Shown here in pieces: positions 25,003 through 33,507 of a DNA stretch of 64,000 bases. The position numbers and the translations under genes are program-made. Position 1 is the first letter of the stretch. Every line of letters starts with the position of its first letter. The notes under the pieces were generated by a model. It was given only the letters and a program-made list of their open reading frames with translations, searched no databases and was not told the origin of the DNA. The DNA lies in contig JBHGYD010000054.1 in the NCBI GenBank assembly GCA_041920415.1, forward strand, positions 1-64,000, written 5' to 3'. The stretch is from JBHGYD01 sp041920415 (GTDB lineage Bacteria; Bacillota; Bacilli; Bacillales; Anoxybacillaceae).

Positions 25003-27201
25003 ATGGCCAATGAACAGGTGTTAACGGCGGAACAAGTCATCGAACAGGCGAGTCGTTATTTGTCGGAAAAGGATGTTGAATTTATAAAAAAAGCATATGA
25101 ATTTGCGAAAGAGGCTCATCGTGAGCAATATCGGAAGTCGGGTGAACCTTATATTATTCACCCCATTCAAGTTGCAGGTATTTTAGTCGATTTAAAAATG
25201 GATGCTACGACGATTGCTGCTGGATTTTTACACGATGTCGTCGAAGATACAATCGTGACAAAAGAAGATTTGCAACAAGAATTTGGCGATGAAGTCGCAA
25301 TGCTCGTTGACGGTGTCACGAAGCTTGGAAAAATTAAATATAAATCTCATGAGGAACAGCAGGCGGAAAACCATCGTAAAATGTTTTTGGCGATGGCACA
25401 AGACATTCGTGTCATTTTAATTAAATTAGCGGACCGTCTTCATAATATGCGAACGCTCAAACATTTACCGCTTGAGAAACAGCGAAGAATCGCGAATGAA
25501 ACGTTGGAAATTTTCGCTCCGCTGGCGCACCGGCTTGGAATTTCCAAAATTAAATGGGAACTCGAGGACACTGCGCTTCGTTATTTAAATCCGCAGCAAT
25601 ATTATCGGATTGTGAACTTAATGAAGAAAAAACGCGCGGAACGTGAGCAATATTTAGAAGAAGTCATTCAAGAAGTGCGCGAACGGCTAAACGAAGTGTC
25701 CATTAAAGGCGAAATTTCTGGGAGACCAAAACATATTTACAGCATTTATCGAAAAATGGTGTTGCAAAATAAACAGTTTAACGAAATTTATGACTTGCTT
25801 GCTGTTCGGATTATCGTCAACAGCATTAAAGATTGTTATGCGGTATTAGGCATTATTCATACATGTTGGAAACCAATGCCGGGGCGGTTTAAAGATTATA
25901 TCGCCATGCCGAAACCAAACATGTATCAATCGCTTCATACGACGGTCATCGGTCCAAAAGGCGAGCCTCTCGAAGTACAAATTCGTACGTTTGAGATGCA
26001 TCAAATTGCCGAGTTCGGAATCGCTGCCCATTGGGCGTATAAAGAAGGGAAAACGATCAAACCAAACTCGTTTGAAGAAAAACTTTCTTGGTTCCGCGAA
26101 ATTTTAGAGTGGCAAAACGATGCAAGTAACGCGGAAGAGTTTATGGAAACGTTAAAGGTGGATTTATTTTCTGACATGGTGTTCGTGTTTACACCGAAAG
26201 GCGATGTCATTGAGTTGCCAGCTGGCTCTGTGCCGATTGATTTTGCCTATCGCATTCACTCAGAAATCGGAAATAAGACGATTGGTGCAAAGGTAAATGG
26301 AAAAATGGTTCCGCTTGACTATAAGTTAAAGACTGGGGATATTGTCGAAATTTTAACGTCGAAACATTCATACGGCCCAAGTCAAGATTGGTTGAAGCTC
26401 GCGCAAACGTCTCATGCGAAAAATAAAATTCGCCAATTTTTCAAAAAGCAACGCCGTGAAGAAAATATTGAAAAAGGAAAAGAACTTGTTGAAAAAGAAA
26501 TTCGCACCCTCGGTTTTGATGTAAAAGAAATTTTGACAGTCGAAAACGTCAAGCGAGTGGCCGAAAAATTTAATTTTTCCAACGAAGAAGATATGTATGC
26601 AGCGGTTGGATATCATGGAATTACTGCTGCGCAGATTGCTCATCGCTTAACAGATAAATGGCGAAAGCAACGCGATTTAGAAGAACAACAAAAAAAATTA
26701 GCGGAAGCAACGCAAGAAATAAAAACGCCGGTTGGTAAAAAACGCGACTATGGCATCCGTGTGCAAGGGATCGATAATTTATTAATCCGTTTGTCACGTT
26801 GCTGTAATCCTGTTCCCGGCGATGAAATTATCGGATTTATTACAAGAGGACGTGGCATTTCTGTTCATCGAGCCGATTGCCCGAATGTTCAATCTGAGGA
26901 GGCAGAAGATCGCTTAATTTCCGTCGAATGGGAAAGCGATGCGAAGACGAACCGGGAATATAATGTTGAAATCGAAATTTCTGGATTTGATCGACGCGGG
27001 TTACTTAATGAAGTGTTGCAAGCGGTGAACGAAACGAAAACGGATATTTCCGCGGTTTCTGGACGGTCCGATCATCGTAATAAAATCGCAACGATTCATA
27101 TGACAATTGCGATCCAAAATGTGAGCCATTTACAAAAAGTTGTTGAACGAATTAAGCAAATTCCTGATATTTATTCCGTGCAACGAATCATGAATAATTA
27201 G
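25003..27201 (+). CDS. relA: Bifunctional (p)ppGpp synthetase/hydrolase Rel
   Basis: 732 residues. The stringent-response alarmone enzyme. The N-terminal HD hydrolase domain has IIHPIQVAGIL and FLHDVVEDT. The synthetase domain has GRPKHIYSIYRKM, YDLLAVRIIV and RFKDYIAMPKPNMYQSLHT. The TGS domain (MVFVFTPKGDVIELPAGSVP), the zinc-finger region with conserved cysteines (LSRCCNPVPGD) and the C-terminal ACT domain (ISGFDRRGLLNEVL) follow. Both catalytic domains look intact. Own promoter; dtd follows 14 nt downstream, as in B. subtilis. Confidence 0.96.
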   Translation: MANEQVLTAEQVIEQASRYLSEKDVEFIKKAYEFAKEAHREQYRKSGEPYIIHPIQVAGILVDLKMDATTIAAGFLHDVVEDTIVTKEDLQQEFGDEVAMLVDGVTKLGKIKYKSHEEQQAENHRKMFLAMAQDIRVILIKLADRLHNMRTLKHLPLEKQRRIANETLEIFAPLAHRLGISKIKWELEDTALRYLNPQQYYRIVNLMKKKRAEREQYLEEVIQEVRERLNEVSIKGEISGRPKHIYSIYRKMVLQNKQFNEIYDLLAVRIIVNSIKDCYAVLGIIHTCWKPMPGRFKDYIAMPKPNMYQSLHTTVIGPKGEPLEVQIRTFEMHQIAEFGIAAHWAYKEGKTIKPNSFEEKLSWFREILEWQNDASNAEEFMETLKVDLFSDMVFVFTPKGDVIELPAGSVPIDFAYRIHSEIGNKTIGAKVNGKMVPLDYKLKTGDIVEILTSKHSYGPSQDWLKLAQTSHAKNKIRQFFKKQRREENIEKGKELVEKEIRTLGFDVKEILTVENVKRVAEKFNFSNEEDMYAAVGYHGITAAQIAHRLTDKWRKQRDLEEQQKKLAEATQEIKTPVGKKRDYGIRVQGIDNLLIRLSRCCNPVPGDEIIGFITRGRGISVHRADCPNVQSEEAEDRLISVEWESDAKTNREYNVEIEISGFDRRGLLNEVLQAVNETKTDISAVSGRSDHRNKIATIHMTIAIQNVSHLQKVVERIKQIPDIYSVQRIMNN

Positions 27202-27215
27202 AAAGGAACACGCAT

Positions 27216-27668
27216 ATGAGAGTAGTCGTACAACGCGCAAAAAATGCAAAAGTAACAGTAGAAGGAGAAACAGTCGGAAGCATTGATTTCGGGCTTATGC
27301 TTCTTGTCGGCGTTACTCATAGCGACACGCAAGAAGACGCTGCTTTTGTGGCGGATAAAATCGCGAATTTACGAATTTTTGAGGACGAGTCAGGTAAGAT
27401 GAATCTTTCCCTTTTAGACGTAAACGGAGCGATTTTGTCCGTTTCGCAATTTACGCTCTATGGAGATTGTCGCAAAGGGAGACGGCCGAACTTTATGGAA
27501 GCCGCTAAACCTGATCATGCTTTAAAAATATATGAACTGTTTAACGAAGAATTGCGCCGAAAAGGAATTACGGTGGAAACAGGCAAATTCGGTGCGATGA
27601 TGGAAGTACAATTTACGAATGACGGTCCGGTGACACTTATTGTTGAAAGTAAAGAAAAAGGCGAGTAA
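27216..27668 (+). CDS. dtd: D-aminoacyl-tRNA deacylase
   Basis: 150 residues, full length. It hydrolyses D-amino acids mischarged on tRNA. Motifs are MRVVVQRAKNAKVTVEGE, LSVSQFTLYGDCRKGRRPNF and the Gly-cisPro motif TNDGPVTLI used for chiral proofreading. SD GAAAGGA. Co-transcribed with relA. Confidence 0.95.
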   Translation: MRVVVQRAKNAKVTVEGETVGSIDFGLMLLVGVTHSDTQEDAAFVADKIANLRIFEDESGKMNLSLLDVNGAILSVSQFTLYGDCRKGRRPNFMEAAKPDHALKIYELFNEELRRKGITVETGKFGAMMEVQFTNDGPVTLIVESKEKGE

Positions 27669-27693
27669 CGAACCACGTTACCCGCTTTTTTCT
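27660..27693. terminator. Bidirectional terminator between dtd and the amidase gene
   Basis: GCGAGTAAC (27661-27669) and GTTACCCGC (27677-27685) pair with one mismatch and are followed by TTTTTTCTTTT. Confidence 0.75.
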
Positions 27694-27703
27694 TTTGTGA
27701 AGG

Positions 27704-29143
27704 TCAGTTACTGGATTCAAAATAGTTATTTAATCCGTTGAAAATAGCTTCGGTAATTTGTTGTTGATATTCGTCGGAGGTAATAATATTCACTTCCATA
27801 GGGTTGCTTACATATCCGAGCTCGAATAAAACGGATGGTAAGTTTGTTTCGCGAATTACATGAAAATCACCAAAACGAATTCCGCGATACGGAATCGAAG
27901 TAATTTTAGAAAATGGAGCATCGAACGATAAGGCCAGCGGGTAATCGGTAAGTGAATCATAATAATAAATCGTCATGCCGCTCGCAAACAAATTTGGAGA
28001 GCTGTCATAATGAATGCTAATAAAGGCATCGGCGTGATAACGATGAGCAATTTGTACACGTTCCGGCAAAGAAAGATATTCATCGGTTGTTCTTGTAAGA
28101 ATGACATTAGCGCCAGCTGCTTGTAATTTATTTTGCAACAATTGCGCGGTTTGTAACGTCAATGTTTTTTCCATGATGCCATTTTTTCCGATTGTACCGC
28201 TATCTTTTCCGCCATGACCTGCATCGATCACGATCGTTTTGTTTTTAATCGTATGTTCGTTACGATTATTGCCCATTACAATAACGAGCGAATCGGCAAT
28301 ATAACCGCTTCCTTGTCCTGGTAGTTCGATTTTGTACCAATTTCCTACTTTGCCAATGACCCGATATTGTTGTCCTCGTTTTGCTGTGGTCTGTACTTCT
28401 GCCTCGAGTGATGGATTTGTGCGAATATTCGTCCCATCGTATAACACTTTCACATAAGAAGCAGATATGGCTATGTATGTGCGATAAACCCAACCAGTGA
28501 GACGTTCATTAATCGTTATTTTATACCAATCGTTCGTTTCATCCACGATGCGAACTTGTTGGCCAAATGTGATTTTTCCAAGAACGTTTGATTGCTGGAA
28601 TGGTTGGGCGCACACGTTTAACGTATCGGCTGTAACAGTACCAACCCGCGTGCTCCCTGTATTATTTTCCACGTTGTCGCTTGATGTAAGATAATCGGAC
28701 GAAACCCAGCCGATGAGGGCAGCCGTTTTAATTTTTGCCCAATTATTTTTCACTTCTATCATATCTACTGTTTGCCCACGTTGTAAGTAACCGATTACAC
28801 TTGATTGGCTGCTTGGAGCGGAACGAATCCGAAGCTGGTCGACCATGGATGTCATTTTCTTGTTTGTTTCTGCTACGTATTGTTGTGATACCCACCCGCT
28901 TTCTTTTTCGTTTAACCGCAACTGCACCCAGCCGTTCGTTTCGGCGATCGTCGTATATACTTCCCCTTTGTTTAACTTCTTTTTCACTGGATAATGAGCG
29001 CCTGGTCCTTCTCGTACATTTAAGCGTTCCACTTGAGTAACAACCGTTTTCGCTTTGGCCCATGCTGTTGAAAAGTGAATGCAAAGTAGAAAAAGAGCGA
29101 CCATGAACAGGTAAGCCGCTTTTTTCACATGGCGACCGAACAA
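27704..29143 (-). CDS. N-acetylmuramoyl-L-alanine amidase with SH3b repeats (YrvJ-like)
   Basis: 479 residues, TTG start (SD AGGAGG). Secreted cell-wall hydrolase. Signal peptide ~1-29 (AAYLFMVALFLLCIHFSTAWA). Four bacterial SH3 repeats span ~34-290, each opening with a version of V-x-x-L-N-V-R-x-x-P (ERLNVREGPGAHYPV, DQLRIRSAPSSQSS, DTLNVCAQPFQQSN, TNIRTNPSLEAE). The amidase_3 catalytic domain (~300-479) has IVIDAGHGGKDSG, the metal Glu in GIMEKTL, ISIHYDSS and VLFELGYVSN. The third repeat has Cys where Arg is usual. Confidence 0.9.
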   Translation of the reverse strand: MFGRHVKKAAYLFMVALFLLCIHFSTAWAKAKTVVTQVERLNVREGPGAHYPVKKKLNKGEVYTTIAETNGWVQLRLNEKESGWVSQQYVAETNKKMTSMVDQLRIRSAPSSQSSVIGYLQRGQTVDMIEVKNNWAKIKTAALIGWVSSDYLTSSDNVENNTGSTRVGTVTADTLNVCAQPFQQSNVLGKITFGQQVRIVDETNDWYKITINERLTGWVYRTYIAISASYVKVLYDGTNIRTNPSLEAEVQTTAKRGQQYRVIGKVGNWYKIELPGQGSGYIADSLVIVMGNNRNEHTIKNKTIVIDAGHGGKDSGTIGKNGIMEKTLTLQTAQLLQNKLQAAGANVILTRTTDEYLSLPERVQIAHRYHADAFISIHYDSSPNLFASGMTIYYYDSLTDYPLALSFDAPFSKITSIPYRGIRFGDFHVIRETNLPSVLFELGYVSNPMEVNIITSDEYQQQITEAIFNGLNNYFESSN

Positions 29144-29272
29144 GAAAGCAGCCTCCTTTTCAATAAGGTTTGTGAGATTATAAAAATTCTACAAACAACG
29201 GAAAAATCCTTTTATTTTTTACAATAACGGGAAAGATAGGTAATAAGTTCGATGAGGAAAGGATGGAAGTAA

Positions 29273-29449
29273 GTGAGAAACAGTGCAAGAGGAGAATTTG
29301 CTCATGGCAAAGCAAGCGAACTATTACACGTCGACTTTCACGAATTTATCAAAAAAGAAGTTGATCATACGGCGTTTGAGCTTGCCACTGAGTTCGGATT
29401 AACATTAAGAGATGTTCGAAAATTAAAAAAACAGTTGTTTCGTTCGTAA
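29273..29449 (+). CDS. Small conserved HTH-like protein
   Basis: 58 codons, GTG start preceded directly by an in-frame stop and by a GGA-rich SD region (GAGGAAAGGATGGAAG). Sequence features: a basic N-terminus, then ELLHVDFHEFIKKEVDHTAF and LATEFGLTLRDVRKLKKQLF, which resembles the helix-turn-helix of sigma-region-4-type or small regulatory proteins. I recognise no named family. Small ORFs of this kind occur between the amidase and hisS in relatives. DNA binding is inference. Confidence 0.6.
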   Translation: MRNSARGEFAHGKASELLHVDFHEFIKKEVDHTAFELATEFGLTLRDVRKLKKQLFRS

Positions 29450-29464
29450 ATAATCATTCACTTC

Positions 29465-29493
29465 TTGACAAAATAGTGGTTCATTCGTAAGAT
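29465..29493 (+). promoter_or_regulatory. Sigma-A promoter of the hisS T-box transcript
   Basis: TTGACA (29465-29470), 17 nt, TAAGAT (29488-29493). Confidence 0.75.
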
Positions 29494-29499
29494 AAGAAA

Positions 29500-29775
29500 T
29501 AAAAATTGTTACATAAAAAGCCGATGATGGAGAAGAGTAGTTAAGAGTACACATGGTCAGAGAGGAAATGCCATAGGCTGAAAGCATTTCTCCATGATGA
29601 CTTAACGAACGAACACTCCGTAGGTTTCTCTTTGAACGCGAAAGAGCTAGTAGGAGAGAACGCATACCGAGCGTTATCGGGGCAAAGTGGAAGCACGTAA
29701 TGGCTTCAATTAGGGTGGCACCACGGGAAAATTGCTCTCGTCCCTATGTTTCATAGGGAAGGGGGCTTTTTTATT
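29500..29775 (+). promoter_or_regulatory. T-box leader of hisS-aspS
   Basis: A tRNA-sensing leader. The T-box sequence is AGGGTGGCACCACGGG at 29712-29727, slightly off the usual GGTGGNACCGCG. The terminator is a ~15-bp stem (29734-29748 / 29752-29766) with a run of Ts. Stem I (about 29528-29600) contains AGAGTACACATGG, giving a candidate CAC (His) specifier at 29550-29552, followed by AGAGAGGAAATGCC. Uncharged tRNA-His should favour the antiterminator. Confidence 0.9.
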
Positions 29776-29798
29776 TTTATACATAAGGAGGTTGAAGT

Positions 29799-31070
29799 AT
29801 GGCGTTTCAAATTCCAAGAGGAACGCAAGATATTTTGCCAGGTGAAGTGGAAAAATGGCAGTATATCGAACAAACAGTACGGGACATTTGTCGCCGTTAC
29901 AACTATAAGGAAATTCGCACACCGATTTTTGAACATACGGAATTATTTTCACGCAGCGTAGGCGATACAACAGACATCGTGCAAAAAGAAATGTATACGT
30001 TTGAAGACCGCGGGGGACGAAGCATTACCCTTCGTCCAGAGGGAACTGCGGCGGTTGTTCGTTCATTTGTCGAAAATAAAATGTATGGAAATCCGAACCA
30101 ACCTATTAAACTGTATTATATGGGACCGATGTTTCGCTATGAGCGGCCACAATCAGGAAGATTTCGCCAATTTGTGCAATTTGGTGTGGAAGCGCTCGGA
30201 AGCAACGATCCGGCGATCGATGCTGAAGTGATTGCGCTAGCGATGGAAGTATATCAGTCACTAGGATTAAAGAAATTAAAACTCGTCATTAATAGCCTTG
30301 GAGACGCAGAAAGCCGAAAAGCGCACAGAGAAGCGCTGATCAACCATTTTAAAGGGCGAATTGGCGAGCTTTGCGAAGATTGTCAAACGCGTCTCGAAAA
30401 AAATCCGCTTCGCATTTTAGACTGTAAAAAAGACCGTGATCATGAATTAATGGCTACCGCTCCGTCGATTATTGACTACTTAAATGACGAATCTCGGCTT
30501 TATTTTGAAAAAGTGCAAATGTATTTAACGAAATTAGGAGTCCCATTCGAAGTCGATTCTCGTCTCGTCCGTGGACTTGATTATTACAACCATACAGCCT
30601 TTGAAATTATGAGCGATGCCGAAGGATTTGGAGCGATTACGACATTATGTGGGGGCGGTCGTTACAACGGATTAGTGCAAGAAATTGGCGGTCCAGAAAC
30701 ACCAGGAATTGGCTTTGCGTTAAGTATTGAGCGACTGCTTGCGGCACTGGAAGCTGAGAACATTTCATTGTCTGTCACAGAAGGAATTGATTGTTACGTC
30801 GTTGCGTTAGGAGAAAAAGCAAAAGATCAATCCGTTGTCATTGTCGACAAGTTGCGAAAAGCAGGGATTGCCACAGAAAAAGATTACCAAGACAAGAAAG
30901 TAAAAGCGCAATTGAAAACAGCGGATCGTTTAAAAGCAAAATATGTTGCGATTCTTGGTGATGATGAGTTAGATAAAAATGTTATTAATATAAAAAATAT
31001 GACAACAGGCGAACAAACAGAAGTGCCGATTGATTCGTTAGTAGAATATTTAAAAGAAGCATTGGCATAG
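29799..31070 (+). CDS. hisS: Histidine--tRNA ligase
   Basis: 423-residue class II synthetase. Motif 1 region (IPRGTQDILPGEVEKW), motif 2 (MFRYERPQSGRFRQFVQFG), the histidine-specific GLDYYNHTAFEI and CGGGRYNGLVQEIG, motif 3 (GIGFALSIERLL) and a C-terminal anticodon-binding domain (~325-423) are present. SD AAGGAGG. Regulated by the T-box upstream; aspS follows after 13 nt in the same unit. Confidence 0.97.
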   Translation: MAFQIPRGTQDILPGEVEKWQYIEQTVRDICRRYNYKEIRTPIFEHTELFSRSVGDTTDIVQKEMYTFEDRGGRSITLRPEGTAAVVRSFVENKMYGNPNQPIKLYYMGPMFRYERPQSGRFRQFVQFGVEALGSNDPAIDAEVIALAMEVYQSLGLKKLKLVINSLGDAESRKAHREALINHFKGRIGELCEDCQTRLEKNPLRILDCKKDRDHELMATAPSIIDYLNDESRLYFEKVQMYLTKLGVPFEVDSRLVRGLDYYNHTAFEIMSDAEGFGAITTLCGGGRYNGLVQEIGGPETPGIGFALSIERLLAALEAENISLSVTEGIDCYVVALGEKAKDQSVVIVDKLRKAGIATEKDYQDKKVKAQLKTADRLKAKYVAILGDDELDKNVINIKNMTTGEQTEVPIDSLVEYLKEALA

Positions 31071-31083
31071 GAGGGACGGTTGA

Positions 31084-32859
31084 ATGTTTGGAAGGACGTA
31101 TTATTGTGGTGAAATAACGGAGAAAGCAATCGGTGAAAAAGTAACGTTAAAAGGATGGGTACAGAAACGTCGTGACCTTGGCGGGCTTATATTTATTGAC
31201 CTCCGCGATCGAACAGGCATCGTTCAAGTCGTTTTTAACCCGGAAGTATCAGAAGAAGCTTTAAAAATCGCTGAAACGGTGCGCAATGAATATGTCCTCG
31301 ATGTAGAAGGGACGGTTGTTGCTCGTGAAGAGGGAACGATAAATACGAATCTTCCGACAGGAAAAATCGAAATTCAAGCGGAACGTGTGACCATTATTAA
31401 CACAGCGAAAACACCGCCGTTTGTCATTGCTGATCAAACGGACGTATCAGAAGATGTGCGCCTGAAATATCGATATTTAGATTTGCGCCGTCCGGTCATG
31501 TTTAACACGTTTAAAATGAGACACCAAGTCACAAAGGCGATTCGTGATTTTCTTGATGAAGAAGGGTTTTTAGAAGTAGAAACCCCGATTTTAACGAAAA
31601 GTACTCCAGAAGGCGCGCGCGACTATTTAGTGCCGAGCCGTGTTCATCCAGGCGAGTTTTATGCGCTTCCGCAGTCGCCGCAAATTTTTAAACAATTGTT
31701 AATGGTAGCGGGATTTGAGCGGTATTATCAAATCGCTCGTTGTTTCCGTGATGAAGATTTACGCGCGGACCGCCAACCGGAGTTTACGCAAGTCGATATC
31801 GAAACTTCGTTTATGAGCCAAGAAGAGATTATGGCGATGGTTGAGCGAATGATGGCTCGTGTCATGAAAGTGGCGAAAGGAATGGATGTATCGCTTCCGT
31901 TTCCGAGAATGTCTTACGATGAGGCAATGAGCCGCTACGGTTCCGATAAGCCGGATACTCGCTTTGGGATGGAGCTTGTCGATGTATCAGAACAAGTGAA
32001 AGGATGCGGCTTTAAAGTATTTGCAAGCGCCGTGGAAAATGGCGGCCAAGTGAAAGCGATTAATGTAAAAGGAGCGGCTGACAAGTATTCCCGTAAAGAT
32101 ATTGATGGTTTAACGGAATTTGTTTCTCGTTACGGCGCGAAAGGGCTTGCGTGGCTAAAAGTGGAAGAAGATGGATTAAAAGGACCGATCGCAAAGTTCT
32201 TCACAGAAGAAGAACAAAAAGGTTTTATGCAAACGCTAGATGCGGAAACAGGAGACTTATTGTTGTTTGTGGCCGATACGAAGACCGTTGTGGCTGACGC
32301 ACTCGGGGCGTTGCGGTTAAAGCTTGGTAAAGAGTTACAACTCATTGATGAAACGAAGTTCAATTTCTTATGGATTACGGATTGGCCGTTATTGGAGTAT
32401 GATGAAGAAGAAGGGCGTTATTATGCGGCACATCATCCATTTACGATGCCGGTGCGCGAAGATTTACCGCGATTGGAAACAGAACCAAACAAAGTGCGCG
32501 CTCAAGCGTATGACCTTGTATTAAACGGTTATGAGCTAGGCGGCGGTTCGCTTCGTATTTTTGAACGCGACGTACAAGAGAAAATGTTTAAAGCGCTAGG
32601 ATTTACGGAAGAGGAAGCGCGTGAGCAGTTTGGCTTCCTGTTGGAGGCGTTTGAATATGGTACTCCACCGCACGGAGGAATCGCGCTAGGGCTTGACCGT
32701 CTTGTGATGTTGCTTGCTGGTCGCTCGAATCTTCGTGATACGATTGCCTTTCCAAAAACGGCAAGTGCAAGTTGTTTGCTAACGGAAGCACCGAGCTCAG
32801 TGAATGAAAAACAACTTGAAGAGCTGCATTTGGCTGTTAAACTTGAAAAAAGTGAATAA
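31084..32859 (+). CDS. aspS: Aspartate--tRNA ligase
   Basis: 591 residues, bacterial-type AspRS. The N-terminal OB anticodon domain (GWVQKRRDLGGLIFIDLRDRTG) is followed by the class II core: motif 2 (CFRDEDLRADRQPEFTQVDIE), the bacterial GAD insertion (~290-410) and motif 3 (GIALGLDRLVMLLAGRSNLRD). SD GGAGGGACGG. Second gene of the T-box hisS operon. 6S RNA lies downstream, as in B. subtilis. Confidence 0.97.
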   Translation: MFGRTYYCGEITEKAIGEKVTLKGWVQKRRDLGGLIFIDLRDRTGIVQVVFNPEVSEEALKIAETVRNEYVLDVEGTVVAREEGTINTNLPTGKIEIQAERVTIINTAKTPPFVIADQTDVSEDVRLKYRYLDLRRPVMFNTFKMRHQVTKAIRDFLDEEGFLEVETPILTKSTPEGARDYLVPSRVHPGEFYALPQSPQIFKQLLMVAGFERYYQIARCFRDEDLRADRQPEFTQVDIETSFMSQEEIMAMVERMMARVMKVAKGMDVSLPFPRMSYDEAMSRYGSDKPDTRFGMELVDVSEQVKGCGFKVFASAVENGGQVKAINVKGAADKYSRKDIDGLTEFVSRYGAKGLAWLKVEEDGLKGPIAKFFTEEEQKGFMQTLDAETGDLLLFVADTKTVVADALGALRLKLGKELQLIDETKFNFLWITDWPLLEYDEEEGRYYAAHHPFTMPVREDLPRLETEPNKVRAQAYDLVLNGYELGGGSLRIFERDVQEKMFKALGFTEEEAREQFGFLLEAFEYGTPPHGGIALGLDRLVMLLAGRSNLRDTIAFPKTASASCLLTEAPSSVNEKQLEELHLAVKLEKSE

Positions 32860-32877
32860 TGGTGTTCTGTCCCTTTC

Positions 32878-32906
32878 TTGAAAAGGCTTAAAAAATGTGT
32901 TATGAT
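32878..32906 (+). promoter_or_regulatory. Sigma-A promoter of 6S RNA
   Basis: TTGAAA (32878-32883), 17 nt, TATGAT (32901-32906). Initiation is expected near 32913. Confidence 0.8.
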
Positions 32907-32912
32907 ACATTC

Positions 32913-33108
32913 AAAGCTAATAGTCCTGATGTGTTCGTCGTATAACCTATTGTTTTGACCGAACAATAAGTTATACGGGAGCCCGGAGTTTTCAAGCGGC
33001 GTACATGCCTCTTGGATAGGAGGACGTGCAAACCTTGAAACAGGGCACCCACCTGCTGGGAGCGGGTTCAAAACGAAGGCATCGACGGCACGATTGGGAC
33101 TTACATAT
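32913..33108 (+). ncRNA. ssrS: 6S RNA (BsrA/6S-1 type)
   Basis: About 196 nt with the typical 6S opening AGTCCTGATGTG. Distal ends pair as a long rod: AGTCC (32922-32926) with GGACT (33097-33101), GTG with CAC, CGTCG with CGACG. GTATAAC...GTTATAC forms an internal hairpin. The position between aspS and tcdA is that of B. subtilis bsrA. 6S binds sigma-A RNA polymerase as a promoter mimic. The exact 3' end is uncertain, because a strong terminator lies 12 nt further on. Confidence 0.85.
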
Positions 33109-33119
33109 TTCGAATGAAT

Positions 33120-33157
33120 CCCCTATGTAAAGCAAATCCTTTACATAGGGGTTTTTT
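33120..33157 (+). terminator. Terminator of 6S RNA transcription
   Basis: Perfect 13-bp stem CCCCTATGTAAAG / CTTTACATAGGGG (33120-33132 / 33139-33151), 6-nt loop, T6. Confidence 0.95.
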
Positions 33158-33507
33158 ATCATAAACGCCGAAAAGACTCTCTTTCAACAATTTTGGCGTC
33201 ATTTTGGTGATAAATGATGAGGAGTTTAAAAAAATCCGATTGAAATACTTGTATTTATTGTGTAGGATAATATCGATATAAAAACGACGAAACGTTCAAT
33301 GGAGGGTATAACTAGTTCGTTTCAAATCTACAAAAATGTGTGAAATTATGTAAATATCTCTTGTTTTCTACCTTATGGATTTCGACTGTCTTCTGAACCT
33401 TTCCCCCTAGATCATGTTGAGAAAATTCTTTCCTCATGTAAAAGGAAATGAAGAAGAATTAGCGAATATATGTTCTAAGAATCCAAACATAGGGGGACGG
33501 CAAGGGG

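Noticed and set aside
32529..33071. 180-residue minus-strand frame across the aspS end and 6S RNA
   Set aside because: It overlaps aspS and a structured RNA gene and has no family resemblance.
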